NCBI RefSeq assembly: GCF_003234445.2
Contig: NZ_CP126269.1
Span: forward strand, 1,426,001 to 1,490,000
DNA: 64,000 nt
DNA from: Curtobacterium sp. MCLR17_036
GTDB lineage: Bacteria; Actinomycetota; Actinomycetes; Actinomycetales; Microbacteriaceae
Direction: 5' to 3'
Part shown: one piece after another, positions 31,531 through 40,475 of the stretch
Numbering within the stretch: position 1 is the stretch's first letter
Layout: each line of letters begins with the position of its first letter
Position numbers and translations under genes: made by a program
The notes under the pieces: generated by a model
The model's database searches: none
What the model saw: only the letters and a program-made list of their open reading frames with translations
What the model was told of the DNA's origin: nothing

Positions 31531-32388
31531 GTGCTCGACCCGGTCCTGCTGCAGACGTTCCTGGCCGTCGCCGAGACCGGCAGCTTCACGCAGGCCGGCA
31601 CCCGGCTCGGCATCAGCCAGCCGACGGTCTCGCAGCACGTCCGTCGCCTCGAGACCGCGGTGGCGCGGACCCTGGTGGCCCGGGACACCCGCGGGGTCGC
31701 CCTCACGGACAACGGCGACGCGATGGCGGGCTTCGCGCGGACCATCCTGGCTGCGCACGCCACCGCCGACGCGTACTTCTCGGGCTCGGCGACGCGGGGG
31801 CGGCTGCGGTTCGGCGCCGCCGACGACCTGGCGATCACGCAGCTGCCGCGGATCCTCCGCGACTTCCGCCGGTTGCACCCGCAGGTCAACCTCGAGCTGA
31901 CCGTGAACCAGTCGGCGCCGCTCCTGCGTCGCGTGCACGCCGGGCAGCTCGACCTGGTGTTCATCAAGCAGACCGCGGGGGAGTCCGCCGAGGGCACCCG
32001 GGTCGCCACCGACCAGATGGTGTGGATGGCGCAGGACGGCATCACGGTGGAACGCGACGAGCCGGTGCCGCTCATCGTCTACCAGGCACCGAGCATCAGC
32101 CGGCAGATGGCGATCGACGCCCTCGAGGCCGCCGGCCGCACCTGGCGGATCACCTGCAACACCCGAGACGTCAACGGCGTGCTCGCCGCGGTGCGCGCGG
32201 GCATCGGGGTCGCGGTGTTCCCGCACTCGCTCATCCCGGCGGACCTGGTCAAGGTCTCGCAGCGGCTCGGCCTGCCGGACCTGCCGGCGGTCGACTACGT
32301 CCTCATCGCGAACCCGACGGTGCAGCGCGGTCCGATCGAGGCCCTGACGAACGCGATCACGTCCCGAGGGGTCGTCCGCGCCGTCTGA
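31531..32388 (+). CDS. LysR-family regulator of the divergent exporter
   Basis: A 285-residue LysR protein. The helix-turn-helix spans about residues 15-35 (ETGSFTQAGTRLGISQPTVS) and the effector domain about 85-280. The GTG at 31531 (VLDPVLLQTF) is chosen because GGAAGG lies 9 bases upstream; an in-frame ATG at 31495 would add 12 residues. It is divergent from the MFS exporter and probably controls it. Confidence 0.83.
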   Translation: MLDPVLLQTFLAVAETGSFTQAGTRLGISQPTVSQHVRRLETAVARTLVARDTRGVALTDNGDAMAGFARTILAAHATADAYFSGSATRGRLRFGAADDLAITQLPRILRDFRRLHPQVNLELTVNQSAPLLRRVHAGQLDLVFIKQTAGESAEGTRVATDQMVWMAQDGITVERDEPVPLIVYQAPSISRQMAIDALEAAGRTWRITCNTRDVNGVLAAVRAGIGVAVFPHSLIPADLVKVSQRLGLPDLPAVDYVLIANPTVQRGPIEALTNAITSRGVVRAV

Positions 32389-32391
32389 CGG

Positions 32392-33528
32392 CTACGGCGC
32401 GAGCGTCGGGGTCGTGCCGCTGCCGGTGAGGTCGGGCAGCGTCACCCCGGCGAGCGGCAGCAGTGCGGCGGCCACGGCCCAGAGCAGCACGAGCGTGCCC
32501 ACCCCGCCGAGCACCGCGCCGAGCAGTGCGACCGGACGCTGCCAGGTCGCGGCGGCGTTCCGGAGCGTCGCGACGGAGAGCACGAGTGCGAGCGCCCCGA
32601 GCACCAGGCCGACGGCGTGCACCGTGTCGGGAGCGGTGAACCACCAGGCGGCGAGACCGAGCGTCGCGACGCCGGTGAGCGCACCGAGCACGGCGCCGGG
32701 GGTCGCACCGAGTGCGCGGCGCGGTCGGGTCGCGGCGGCGGACGGGAGGCCCGGCTCGGCTCCGGCGGCGGCGTCCGGCCCGCCCTCGGGTGCGGTCGCG
32801 GGCAGGGCGGCGGTCGGCGCGTCGGCACCGGTCGCGGCGCCGGTCGCGGGGACGACGGGCGCGGCGGTGCCGCCGACGGTCGCGGCCGGGGCCGGCACGA
32901 CCGGCGCGGGCAGCACCGAGGGCGCGGCGGGGTCCGCCGCGGCGGACCCCTGGACGACGGTGTCGAACGGGTTCGCCGGAGCGGGGGTCGGCGCGGCCGC
33001 GGCGCTCTGCTGGGCGGCGAAGCGGCGCGGCGTGCGGTAGCCGATCGGACCGACGGGGGCGGGCTCGGTGCCCTCGACGACGACGTGCTCGAGGCCCGGC
33101 ACCGAGAACCGCGGCTGGCCGGCGGACGGCACGGGCGCGACGGCCGGGGGTGCCGGCGCGGCCGACGGTGCCGGCAGCGTCACCGGGGCGGTCGCGACGG
33201 GCTCGGCGGCCTCGGGAGCCGGGGGTGCGGTCGGGGTGCGGAACGGGACGGTGTGCACGGTGGGCGACGTCGGCGCCGGCGGGAGCAGCTCCTGCTGCGG
33301 CGGGTAGTCGGGCACGACGACGTCCTGCTCGGCGAGGGCCGTGACCGTCGTCGCGACGTGCGCGCCGGCGGTGAGACCCGGCGCCCCCTGGGCGGCGTGC
33401 GACGTGGCGGGGGTGGGGCGTGCCTCCAGGCCGGCGGCGGCCGGGGCGGCGTCGGTGGGCGGCGCGGTGACCCAGGACGGGACCGGACGGCGCGGCCGGT
33501 CCGAGTCCGGCATGCGGTGCGATGCCAC
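32392..33528 (-). CDS. Pro/Ala-rich protein with C-terminal membrane domain
   Basis: A 378-residue protein in two parts. Residues 1-280 are Pro/Ala/Val-rich and probably disordered, with a conserved-looking patch SVPGLEHVVVEGTEPAPVG near the middle. The last 95 residues hold three to four transmembrane helices (about 287-305, 311-331 and 340-368). The GTG at 33528 is used because AAAGGGAG precedes it by 8 bases. The stop (TAG, 32392) is 4 bases from the convergent LysR stop. No family recognised. Confidence 0.65.
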   Translation of the reverse strand: MASHRMPDSDRPRRPVPSWVTAPPTDAAPAAAGLEARPTPATSHAAQGAPGLTAGAHVATTVTALAEQDVVVPDYPPQQELLPPAPTSPTVHTVPFRTPTAPPAPEAAEPVATAPVTLPAPSAAPAPPAVAPVPSAGQPRFSVPGLEHVVVEGTEPAPVGPIGYRTPRRFAAQQSAAAAPTPAPANPFDTVVQGSAAADPAAPSVLPAPVVPAPAATVGGTAAPVVPATGAATGADAPTAALPATAPEGGPDAAAGAEPGLPSAAATRPRRALGATPGAVLGALTGVATLGLAAWWFTAPDTVHAVGLVLGALALVLSVATLRNAAATWQRPVALLGAVLGGVGTLVLLWAVAAALLPLAGVTLPDLTGSGTTPTLAP

Positions 33529-33617
33529 AGCGGTGCTCCCTTTTCCGTCGAGTGATCCACGTTCAGTTCTACCGGCGCGACCGTGGAAAGTCGCCGCCCC
33601 AGTTCCGGGGTCGCCGG

Positions 33618-33623
33618 TACGGT
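33618..33623 (+). promoter_or_regulatory. -10-like hexamer of a leaderless promoter
   Basis: TACGGT, 6 bases before the ATG at 33630. Confidence 0.55.
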
Positions 33624-33629
33624 CGGGTG

Positions 33630-34598
33630 ATGACCGGAATCGAACACCGCCCGCTCGGTCCCTCGGGACTCGTCGTCTCCACCGTCGGCCTCGGCTGCAA
33701 CAACTTCGGCAGGCGCGGGACCGCGTCGGAGTCGCAGGAGGGGACCGACGCCGTCGTGCGGGCCGCCCTGGACGCCGGGGTGACCCTCTTCGACACCGCG
33801 GACGTCTACGGCGGTGCGCCGGGCATGTCCGAGGAGATGCTCGGCCGGTCGATCGCCGGGCGGCGCGACGAGGTCGTCCTGGCGACGAAGTTCGGCATGG
33901 ACATGCAGGGCGCGAACGGTCCGGACTGGGGCGTGCGGGGGTCCCGCCGGTACGTCCGGCTCGCCGTCGAGTCCTCGTTGCGACGCCTCGGCACGGACTG
34001 GATCGACCTGTACCAGATGCACCGTCCCGACGACGTGACGCCGATCGAGGAGACCCTGTCCGTCCTCGACGACCTGGTGCGCGAGGGCAAGATCCGCTAC
34101 GTCGGGCACTCGAACTTCGCCGGGTGGCAGATCGCCGAGGCCGAGCTGACCGCGTCGATCGCCGGGACGACGCCGTTCGTGTCCGCGCAGGACGAGTACA
34201 GCCCGCTGGCGCGGCGGGTCGAGGCCGAGGTGCTGCCCGCGGTCCGTGCCTACGCGCTCGGGTTCCTGCCGTACTTCCCGCTGTCCAACGGCCTGCTCAC
34301 CGGCAAGTACACGCGGTCCGGTGGCCCGTCGGACGGCCGGCTGACGACCTCGAAGCCGCGGGTCCTCGCGGACGCACCGTGGGAGGTCCTCGAGGACTAC
34401 CAGCGCTTCTGCGACGAGCGTGGCGTGACGATGCTGCAGGCGACCTTCGCGTGGTTGCTCGCGCAGCCGGGGCTGTCGAGCGTCATCGCCGGGGCGACGA
34501 AGCCGGAGCAGATCACGCAGAACGTCGAGGCGGGGACGTCGTGGACCCCCTCCGAGGACGACATCGCCGACATGACGGTCCTGTTCGACCGGGCCTGA
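33630..34598 (+). CDS. aldo/keto reductase
   Basis: A 322-residue NADPH-dependent aldo/keto reductase barrel. The catalytic tetrad is visible as DTADVYGG (Asp and Tyr), VLATKFGM (Lys) and LYQMHRPD (His). The cofactor end is VIAGATKPEQITQNV. This branch (LGLGCNNFG start) resembles YajO/YhdN-type reductases. A perfect palindrome just past the stop ends transcription. Substrate unknown. Confidence 0.9.
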   Translation: MTGIEHRPLGPSGLVVSTVGLGCNNFGRRGTASESQEGTDAVVRAALDAGVTLFDTADVYGGAPGMSEEMLGRSIAGRRDEVVLATKFGMDMQGANGPDWGVRGSRRYVRLAVESSLRRLGTDWIDLYQMHRPDDVTPIEETLSVLDDLVREGKIRYVGHSNFAGWQIAEAELTASIAGTTPFVSAQDEYSPLARRVEAEVLPAVRAYALGFLPYFPLSNGLLTGKYTRSGGPSDGRLTTSKPRVLADAPWEVLEDYQRFCDERGVTMLQATFAWLLAQPGLSSVIAGATKPEQITQNVEAGTSWTPSEDDIADMTVLFDRA

Positions 34599-34603
34599 CG
34601 CGC

Positions 34604-34645
34604 GTGCGCCCCGGTCCGACCGTCGACGGTCGGACCGGGGCGCAC
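34604..34645. terminator. perfect 42-base palindrome, bidirectional terminator
   Basis: Two 21-base arms meeting at CGTC/GACG without mismatch (left arm begins GTGCGCCCCGGTCCGACCGT), between convergent stops at 34598 and 34656. Confidence 0.85.
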
Positions 34646-34655
34646 GTCGGTCGGG

Positions 34656-35291
34656 TCAGCGCGTGGCTGCTGCGAGGGCGTCGCGGAGCTGCTCGGCCGT
34701 CAGGCGGGGGCCGTAGCCGGGGGTGTCCCGCTCGATGCGCCAGCTGTCCGCCAGGGGACCGGCATCGACGACGTCGAACCCGAAGGTGTCGATGAGCCCG
34801 GCGACGACCTGCTTCGCCTCGGTGTCGTCGCCGGCGACCACGAGGGCGCGGCGGTCGGGCGTGCCGGCCGGTGTGGCGTGGCCGGTGAGGTCGGCGGCGC
34901 CGATGTGGTTGAAGGCCTTGACGACCCGTGCGCCGGGCAGCCGGTCCTGCAGCATCTGCGCGGTCGTCGTGCGGCCCTCGTCGAGGGCGGCGACCTGACC
35001 GTCGCGCTGCGGGTAGTAGTTGTTCGTGTCGATGACGACCTTGCCGGCGAGCGGCTCGGCCGGGATCGTGTCGATCGCGCCGAGGGGGACCGTCACGACG
35101 ACGAGGTCGCCCGCGGCTGCCGCCTCGTCGCGGGTGGCGGCACGTGCGCCGTCGCCGAGCTCGCCCACGAGGTCGAAGAGCGTCTCCGGTCCGCGGGAGT
35201 TCGCGATGACGACCTGGTGGCCGTTCCGCACGGCGAGCCGTGCGAGCTGGGATCCGATGTTGCCTGCGCCGATGATGCCGATGGTGGTCAT
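34656..35291 (-). CDS. NADPH-dependent F420 reductase-like / NAD(P)-binding protein
   Basis: A 211-residue protein with N-terminal MTTIGIIGAGNIGSQLARLA (GxGxxG Rossmann loop) and VIANSRGPE, the NADP-selective turn. The rest (VVIDTNNYYPQRDGQ, VKAFNHIGAADLTGHATPAG) matches the F420H2:NADP oxidoreductase/YrpB-like fold. F420 use is not demonstrable here, and a generic NADP reductase is the alternative. The ATG at 35291 is the natural family start; the frame is open further upstream. Confidence 0.8.
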   Translation of the reverse strand: MTTIGIIGAGNIGSQLARLAVRNGHQVVIANSRGPETLFDLVGELGDGARAATRDEAAAAGDLVVVTVPLGAIDTIPAEPLAGKVVIDTNNYYPQRDGQVAALDEGRTTTAQMLQDRLPGARVVKAFNHIGAADLTGHATPAGTPDRRALVVAGDDTEAKQVVAGLIDTFGFDVVDAGPLADSWRIERDTPGYGPRLTAEQLRDALAAATR

Positions 35292-35331
35292 GCAGAGTGC
35301 AACACGGCAGGCGGATCGGCATTCCCCGGTG

Positions 35332-35337
35332 CATGAT
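35332..35337 (+). promoter_or_regulatory. -10-like hexamer of a leaderless promoter
   Basis: CATGAT, 6 bases before the ATG at 35344. Confidence 0.4.
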
Positions 35338-35343
35338 GGCGGC

Positions 35344-35640
35344 ATGTCCCACGAGTTCCGCAACGAGACCGACCGGCAGCGCTGGGCGATGTACGTCGAC
35401 GGCGCACTCGTGAGCGTCCTCGACCACCGCGAGAACGGCGACGCGATCGCGTTCCCGCACACGTACACGGTGCCCGCGCACCGGGGCCACGGCTACGCGG
35501 CGGCGCTCGTCGAGCACGCCGTGGCCGAGGTCGAGACGACGACCACGAAGCGCATCGTGCCGATGTGCTGGTTCGTCGGCGAGTGGTTCGACGCCCACCC
35601 CGAGAAGGCCCACCTGCTCGTCCGCGGCATCGCGGACTGA
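35344..35640 (+). CDS. YjdJ-type GNAT acetyltransferase
   Basis: A 98-residue minimal GNAT domain. HRGHGYAAALVEHAV (46-60) is the acetyl-CoA pyrophosphate loop, and MCWFVGEWFDAHPEKAHLLV holds Cys75, the conserved cysteine of this short YjdJ/NATD1 subgroup. It lies 23 bases upstream of the VOC gene on the same strand, so the two probably form an operon. Substrate unknown. Confidence 0.85.
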   Translation: MSHEFRNETDRQRWAMYVDGALVSVLDHRENGDAIAFPHTYTVPAHRGHGYAAALVEHAVAEVETTTTKRIVPMCWFVGEWFDAHPEKAHLLVRGIAD

Positions 35641-35663
35641 GCCGACACGAGAAGGGGGCCACC

Positions 35664-36125
35664 GTGCCCGCCATCACCCCGTTCCTCTGGTTCGACGACC
35701 AGGCCCGCCAAGCCGCCGAGTACTACGTCTCGCTGTTCCCGGACAGTCGCATCGACAGCATCGCCACGACACCGGAGGGGCGGACGCTCGTCGTCGAGTT
35801 CACGCTGCTCGGCCGGCCGTACCGGGCGATGGACGGCGGACCCGGTCACCCGCACTCCGACGCGGTGTCGTTCCAGGTGGACGTCGACACGCAGGACGAG
35901 CTCGACCGGGTGTGGGACGCCCTGCTCGCCGACGGCGGCCGACCGGTCGCGTGCGGGTGGCTGGTGGACCGGTGGGGGCTGTCCTGGCAGGTGACCCCGT
36001 CGATGATGGGCGACCTGATGGCCGGCTCGGGCGACCCCGAGGCGAACGCCCGCGTCTTCCGCGCGATGCAGGAGATGGTGAAGCTGGACATCCCGGCGCT
36101 GCAGGCGGCGGCCGCGGGGCGGTGA
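35664..36125 (+). CDS. PhnB-like VOC family protein
   Basis: A 153-residue VOC-superfamily protein of the PhnB/3-demethylubiquinone-methyltransferase-like group. ITPFLWFDDQARQAAEYYVS opens it; MDGGPGHPHSDAVSFQVDVD and CGWLVDRWGLSWQVTPSMMG follow. The annotated methyltransferase name of this group is misleading and true activity is unknown. The GTG at 35664 has GAAGGGGG 5-10 bases upstream. Confidence 0.83.
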   Translation: MPAITPFLWFDDQARQAAEYYVSLFPDSRIDSIATTPEGRTLVVEFTLLGRPYRAMDGGPGHPHSDAVSFQVDVDTQDELDRVWDALLADGGRPVACGWLVDRWGLSWQVTPSMMGDLMAGSGDPEANARVFRAMQEMVKLDIPALQAAAAGR

Positions 36126-36207
36126 CCCGGTACCGGTGACCCCGCCGGTACCGTTGCAGGAGAGAACACCGCCGGCCGGCGCCGGCGCAGACAGGCTGGA
36201 GCCCTCA

Positions 36208-36678
36208 ATGGACCACCCGAGCTCCGAGGTCCGCAACAGCGAGATCGGTCGCGCCTACACGGAACTCGCCCGCATCACGCGGCGCGCGAGCATCCGGGCA
36301 CGCGGCTCCGAACTGGTGCTGAGCGTCGTCGACCAGTCCCTCGTCGACTTCGTCGTGCAGCACCCCGGTTGCATGGCCATCGACATCGCCCGCTACCTGC
36401 GGCTGAACCGGTCGACGATCTCGCGGCAGCTGTCCGGGCTGCTCGCGGCGGGACTCGTCCGCACGCTCGACGGCGGGACGGGCAACGCGAAGCCGCTCGC
36501 GGTGACCGACGACGGCCGCGCCGCGCTCGAACGGTCCGTGCAGCTGCACCGGGACGCGCTCGAGGAACGCCTCGCCGACTGGTCCGACGACGACATCGCG
36601 CTGCTCGCCGGCCTGCTCGAGCGGCTCGGCGCCGCCGACGAGGCCGGCCTGCCGATGCCCGGGCGCACCGACTCGTGA
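36208..36678 (+). CDS. MarR-family transcriptional regulator
   Basis: A 156-residue winged-helix protein. DIARYLRLNRSTISRQLSGL (about 60-79) is the recognition region, followed by the wing GGTGNAKPLAVTDDGRAALE and a C-terminal dimer helix. A TACCGT element lies at about 36152-36157, giving a short leader. Its TGA overlaps the GTG of the phosphoesterase gene, linking the two. Effector unknown. Confidence 0.85.
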   Translation: MDHPSSEVRNSEIGRAYTELARITRRASIRARGSELVLSVVDQSLVDFVVQHPGCMAIDIARYLRLNRSTISRQLSGLLAAGLVRTLDGGTGNAKPLAVTDDGRAALERSVQLHRDALEERLADWSDDDIALLAGLLERLGAADEAGLPMPGRTDS

Positions 36679-37184
36679 CCACGTCGTTCGTCCTGCTGTC
36701 CGACACGCACCTGCCGAAGCGGGCGAAGGACCTGCCCGCGGGGTTGTGGGCCGACATCGACGCCGCCGACCTCGTCGTGCACGCGGGGGACTGGGTCGGC
36801 GTCGCGACCCTCGACGCCGTGCAGGGGCGGTCGCGCCGCTTCGAGGGCGTCCGCGGCAACAACGACGGCCCGGAGTTCGACGACCGGCTGCCGCTCGTGG
36901 CGTGGTTCCCGGTCGAGGACCTGCGGTTCGCCCTGGTGCACGAGACGGGGGCGTCGACCGGCCGGGAACGCCGGATGACCGAGGCGTACCCGGACGTCGA
37001 CGTGCTGGTCTTCGGCCACTCGCACATCCCGTGGGACACCGTGGCGCCCGGCGGTCTGCGGCTGCTCAACCCCGGCTCGCCCACCGACCGCCGTCGGCAG
37101 CCGGACCACACGTGGATGCGCGGGACGGTGGACGGCACCGACCTGTCCGTCGAGCTGGTGCGGCTGCCCCCGGCCGCCCGCTAG
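36675..37184 (+). CDS. YfcE/MJ0936-type metallophosphoesterase
   Basis: A 169-residue calcineurin-like phosphoesterase. The metal ligands appear in order: LLSDTHLP (Asp10, His12), VVHAGDW, GVRGNNDG, LVHETG and VFGHSHIPW, ending LLNPGSPTDRRR. It is the minimal phosphodiesterase fold and may cleave phosphodiesters such as cyclic nucleotides. It starts at a GTG overlapping the MarR stop (GTGA) and converges with the thiamine operon. Confidence 0.9.
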   Translation: MTTSFVLLSDTHLPKRAKDLPAGLWADIDAADLVVHAGDWVGVATLDAVQGRSRRFEGVRGNNDGPEFDDRLPLVAWFPVEDLRFALVHETGASTGRERRMTEAYPDVDVLVFGHSHIPWDTVAPGGLRLLNPGSPTDRRRQPDHTWMRGTVDGTDLSVELVRLPPAAR

Positions 37185-37232
37185 CGACGGTCCGGACCCG
37201 GCCCGACCCGGACCCGGCCCGGGAACCGTCCG

Positions 37233-38726
37233 TCAGCGGGGGACGGGCGCGTCGCCAGCAGCGGTCGGCATCCGGAAGAACGCGAGCTCCCACTCCACCG
37301 AGCGCCGGAACGCCCGCGCCATCCGCCCCCGCTCGACGGGGGCCACCGCGCGCGCCAGCTCCTCGACGAGCCGGGTCGCCTCGGCGCTCGCCGCGGCGAA
37401 CCCGGGGTCCCCGTAGGCCGTGATCCAGTCGGCGAAGGCGTGCCCGTCCGGAGCGTCCCCGAGCTGCGACCCGACCCAGGCGTAGACCCGGAAGCACGGC
37501 AGCACCGCGGCGGCGAGCACCGCGGGGGACCCGGAGTCGGCGGCGTGCTGCAGGTGTGCGAGGTACCCGGCGCACGTGGGGTGCACGGGGTCGTCGGCGT
37601 GCGAGCCGGCGAGCCGTCGGTGGTGCAGGTCGCGGGCCTCGTCGGCGCACCCCTGCGCGGCCGCCGCCCAGAACGCAGCGGCACCGTCACCCGGACCGGG
37701 CGACGCGGCGAGCGCCGCCAGGTGCCGCTCGTACGCCCGCAGGTAGTGGACGTCCTGCGCCAGGTAGCCCGCGAACACCTCCGGTTCGAGCGTGCCGTCC
37801 CCGAGCCCCACCAGGAAGGCGCAGTCGATCGTCTCCTGCAGCACGGGTGCTGCGTCCGACCACCACACGTCCGTGTACGACGGTGCCGGCAGGGCTGCCC
37901 GCGCCGCCGCTCCGTGGTCGACCGGGCCGTTGCCGCTCCCCACCGCCAGTGCGTCGGCGCCGCGGAGTGCCGCCGTGAGCCACTCCTTCGCCACCCCGAC
38001 CGCGAGTGCCCAGTCGCCGTGCCGCGCGGCGAGCGTCGCGATCGCGCTGGACAGCGAGCACCCGGTGCCGTGCGTGTTCGTCGTCGCGACCCGGGGCCCG
38101 GTGAACACCCGCACGCTGCCGTCCGGTGCCACGAGCACGTCGTCCGAGGTCGGCCCGTCGTCGTGCCCGCCCTTCGCCAGCACGAGGACGTCCCACCGCG
38201 CGGCCACCGCACGCGCCGCCGCCAGCGACGACGACGACGACGAAGAAGAAGACGAAGAAGACGAAGAAGACGGCGCACCGGCCAGCTCCGCCAGGACGAC
38301 GAGCTCGGCCCGGTTCGGCGTCACCAGGTCGGCGAGCGCGAACAGGGCCCCCACGGCGGACGCGGCGTCCTCGTCGAGCAGCCGGTCCCCGCTCGTCGCC
38401 ACCATCACGGGGTCGACGACGACCACCGGCGGCCGGTGCTCCCGCAGCCAGTCCGTCACGACCCGCACGACGTCGGCGGTGCCGAGCATCCCGACCTTCA
38501 CCGCGTCGACCACGACGTCGTCCGACACGGCGTCGAGCTGCTCCCGCAGGAACCCGACGTCCGGCACGTGCACCGACCGCACCCCGTGCGTGTTCTGCGC
38601 GACGAGCGCCGTCACGACCCCCATGCCGTACCCGTCGTGCGCGGCGATCGCCTTGAGGTCCGCCTGCATCCCGGCGCCGCCCGTCGGGTCGGTCCCGGCG
38701 ATGCTCAGCACCCGGGGGACGCTCAT
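37233..38726 (-). CDS. thiD: fused HMP/HMP-P kinase (ThiD) and TenA
   Basis: A 497-residue two-domain thiamine protein. Residues 1-265 are ThiD: SIAGTDPTGGAGMQADLKAI at the N terminus and ATTNTHGTGCSLSSAIA, the anion-hole/catalytic Cys loop. Residues about 285-497 are TenA (thiaminase II): VLPCFRVYAWVG and RRSVEWELAFFRM hold the expected Cys, Tyr and Glu. It phosphorylates hydroxymethylpyrimidine and salvages it. Oddly, ThiD carries 15 consecutive serines (153-167). The ATG overlaps the thiE stop (ATGA). Confidence 0.93.
   Translation of the reverse strand: MSVPRVLSIAGTDPTGGAGMQADLKAIAAHDGYGMGVVTALVAQNTHGVRSVHVPDVGFLREQLDAVSDDVVVDAVKVGMLGTADVVRVVTDWLREHRPPVVVVDPVMVATSGDRLLDEDAASAVGALFALADLVTPNRAELVVLAELAGAPSSSSSSSSSSSSSSSLAAARAVAARWDVLVLAKGGHDDGPTSDDVLVAPDGSVRVFTGPRVATTNTHGTGCSLSSAIATLAARHGDWALAVGVAKEWLTAALRGADALAVGSGNGPVDHGAAARAALPAPSYTDVWWSDAAPVLQETIDCAFLVGLGDGTLEPEVFAGYLAQDVHYLRAYERHLAALAASPGPGDGAAAFWAAAAQGCADEARDLHHRRLAGSHADDPVHPTCAGYLAHLQHAADSGSPAVLAAAVLPCFRVYAWVGSQLGDAPDGHAFADWITAYGDPGFAAASAEATRLVEELARAVAPVERGRMARAFRRSVEWELAFFRMPTAAGDAPVPR
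38226..38270 (-). repeat. in-frame TCG/TCT microsatellite encoding Ser15
   Basis: Fifteen serine codons (8 TCG, 7 TCT) inside thiD. TCT is an AT-rich codon out of place in this genome, so the tract looks like trinucleotide slippage. Length changes keep the frame. Confidence 0.95.
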
Positions 38727-39478
38727 GCGTCCGCCTCGTGGCGCGTGGCGTCGGACGGGAGGCCCGACACGGCCCCCGCGGACCGGCCCGCCCCCGCCCC
38801 GTGGTCGGGACCTAGACCGGACGCACCGCCCCACGCGGCCACGTACGCCGCCGCGGCGGACCCGGGGTCGGCCGCGGCGCAGATGCCCGAGACGACCGCC
38901 ACGCCCGCGGCACCGGCCACTCGGAGCGGCAGGACGTCGTCGAGCGTCACCCCGCCGATCGCCACGCACGGCAGGTCGGTGGCGGCGGCCAACCGGGCGA
39001 AGCCGTCGTGGCCCAGGGCCGGCGGGTGGTCGGCCTTCGTCGCCGTGGGGTGCACGACGCCGACGCCGAGCAGGTCCACGGTGCCGCGGGGGAGTCGTTC
39101 GGCAGCAGCCAGGTGCGCGAGCGTGTTCGCGGTCAACCCGACGTGCGCCTCCGGACCGAGCAGGGCACGAGCGGCGGTGACGGGGACGTCCGACTGGCCG
39201 AGGTGCACCCCGGCGACCCGGTGACCCGCGTGCCGGGCCGCGAGGGCGACGTCGAGCCGGTCGTCGACGACGACGGTCGCGCGGTCCCCGACGGCGCCGG
39301 CCACTGCGGCGGTCAGGGCGAGCAGGTCCCGCGCCGAGGCGTCCTTGTCCCGCACCTGCACGATCCGTACTCCGGCGTGCACCGCGGCGCGGACGACCCC
39401 GAGCACCCCGGTGCCGTGCCGGTCGGCCAGGGCGCCGTCTGTCACCAGGTAGACGCCGACGCCCGTCGCGGCGGTCAC
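38723..39478 (-). CDS. thiE: thiamine-phosphate synthase
   Basis: A 251-residue TIM-barrel ThiE that joins HMP-PP and thiazole phosphate. Motifs: [15 protein letters not shown] at the start, [13 protein letters not shown] (diphosphate Lys), [44 protein letters not shown] and [10 protein letters not shown]. About 35 extra C-terminal residues rich in Gly/Ala follow the barrel. The GTG start overlaps the thiM stop (GTGA). Confidence 0.93.
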   Translation of the reverse strand: MTAATGVGVYLVTDGALADRHGTGVLGVVRAAVHAGVRIVQVRDKDASARDLLALTAAVAGAVGDRATVVVDDRLDVALAARHAGHRVAGVHLGQSDVPVTAARALLGPEAHVGLTANTLAHLAAAERLPRGTVDLLGVGVVHPTATKADHPPALGHDGFARLAAATDLPCVAIGGVTLDDVLPLRVAGAAGVAVVSGICAAADPGSAAAAYVAAWGGASGLGPDHGAGAGRSAGAVSGLPSDATRHEADA

Positions 39479-40323
39479 GCGGCGACCCCGGAGGTCTCGA
39501 CCGTGATCCGCGCCGTCCGCACGACGTCGTCCGGGGTGAGCGACGCCAGCCGGTCGAGGAACAGCGGCTGGAAGGTGCCGGGACCCCCGGCCTCGCGAGC
39601 GGCGAGCTCCGCGGCGATCGTGTGCACCGCGGTCGCGGCGACGGCAGCGGCACCCGCGTCCTCCGGCACGACCGACGTGAACGCGGCGACGACCGCGCCG
39701 AGCGCGCACCCGCCACCGGTGATCCGCGTCAGCAGGTCGGTGCCGTTCGCGACGCGGACCACGCCGATGCCCGGCGCGACCAGCAGGTCGACCGCACCCG
39801 ACACGGCCACCGCGGCCACGAGCCTCCCGTCCGAAGCGGCGACGGACGCGACCCGGGCGTCCTCCGTGCCCACGGTGCTGTCGACCCCGCGGCCTCCGGC
39901 CGAGTCGCCGAGCAGGGCGAGCACCTCGGAGGCGTTGCCGCGGAGCACCGTCGGGTGCAGCGCGAGCAGCTCGCGCGCCAGGGCGGTCCGCACCGGCAGC
40001 GAGCCCACGGCCACCGGGTCGAGGACCCACGGGGTGCCCGCGTCACGGGCGGCGTGCACCGCCTCGAGCGCGGCGACCCGGGGTTCCGCGTGCGGGGTGC
40101 CGGTGTTCACCAGCAGGGCGTCGGCGACCCGGGCGAACGGCCCGGCCTCGGTCGCCACGTCGACCATCGCGGGCGAGGCCCCGAGCGCGAGCAGCACGTT
40201 CGCCGTGACGTTCTGCACGACGGTGTTCGTGATGCACTGCACCAGCGGGGCCCGGGCACGGACGGCCTCGAGCAGTTCGGCGGTTCGGTGGGCCCAGGCA
40301 GGGGAGGGCGCAGCGTTCTCCAT
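39475..40323 (-). CDS. thiM: hydroxyethylthiazole kinase
   Basis: A 282-residue ribokinase-fold kinase that salvages hydroxyethylthiazole. [20 protein letters not shown] (28-47), the substrate region [21 protein letters not shown] and the GGGCALGA anion-hole/catalytic loop near the C terminus all match ThiM. First gene of the thiM-thiE-thiD/tenA operon, which contains salvage and coupling enzymes but no thiC or thiG. Translation start is controlled by the TPP riboswitch immediately upstream. Confidence 0.93.
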   Translation of the reverse strand: MENAAPSPAWAHRTAELLEAVRARAPLVQCITNTVVQNVTANVLLALGASPAMVDVATEAGPFARVADALLVNTGTPHAEPRVAALEAVHAARDAGTPWVLDPVAVGSLPVRTALARELLALHPTVLRGNASEVLALLGDSAGGRGVDSTVGTEDARVASVAASDGRLVAAVAVSGAVDLLVAPGIGVVRVANGTDLLTRITGGGCALGAVVAAFTSVVPEDAGAAAVAATAVHTIAAELAAREAGGPGTFQPLFLDRLASLTPDDVVRTARITVETSGVAA

Positions 40324-40324
40324 G

Positions 40325-40409
40325 GACGATCCCTTCGCGAGTACGAGCTCGAGCAGGTTCGACGGGTGTGATCTCAGCCGCTGGATGCGGCACCCCGTGT
40401 CTCGATCGA
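40325..40409 (-). ncRNA. TPP riboswitch (THI element) controlling thiMED
   Basis: Minus-strand conserved blocks in order: GGGGTGCC (40396-40389), CTGAGAT (40377-40371), ACCCG (40367-40363), GAACCTG (40360-40354) and GCGAAGGGA (40338-40330), closed by a CGATC/GATCG P1-like pairing. The GAAGGG of the last block is also the Shine-Dalgarno, 7 bases before the ATG, so TPP binding should hide it directly and block translation. Confidence 0.93.
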
Positions 40410-40410
40410 C

Positions 40411-40416
40411 ACCGTA
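40411..40416 (-). promoter_or_regulatory. -10-like element of the thiamine operon
   Basis: TACGGT on the minus strand, placing the transcript start at or just before the riboswitch 5' end. Confidence 0.55.
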
Positions 40417-40475
40417 CACGACGCCCGGTGACCACTCCGAGGCCGGTCCGGGGCACCGTGTGCCAGGGTTGGACC

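Noticed and set aside
37186-37230. A GACGGT...ACCGTC hairpin between the phosphoesterase and thiD/tenA stops.
   Set aside because: The inner part is an imperfect GGACCCGGCCCG repeat that does not pair cleanly, so a terminator call would be weak.
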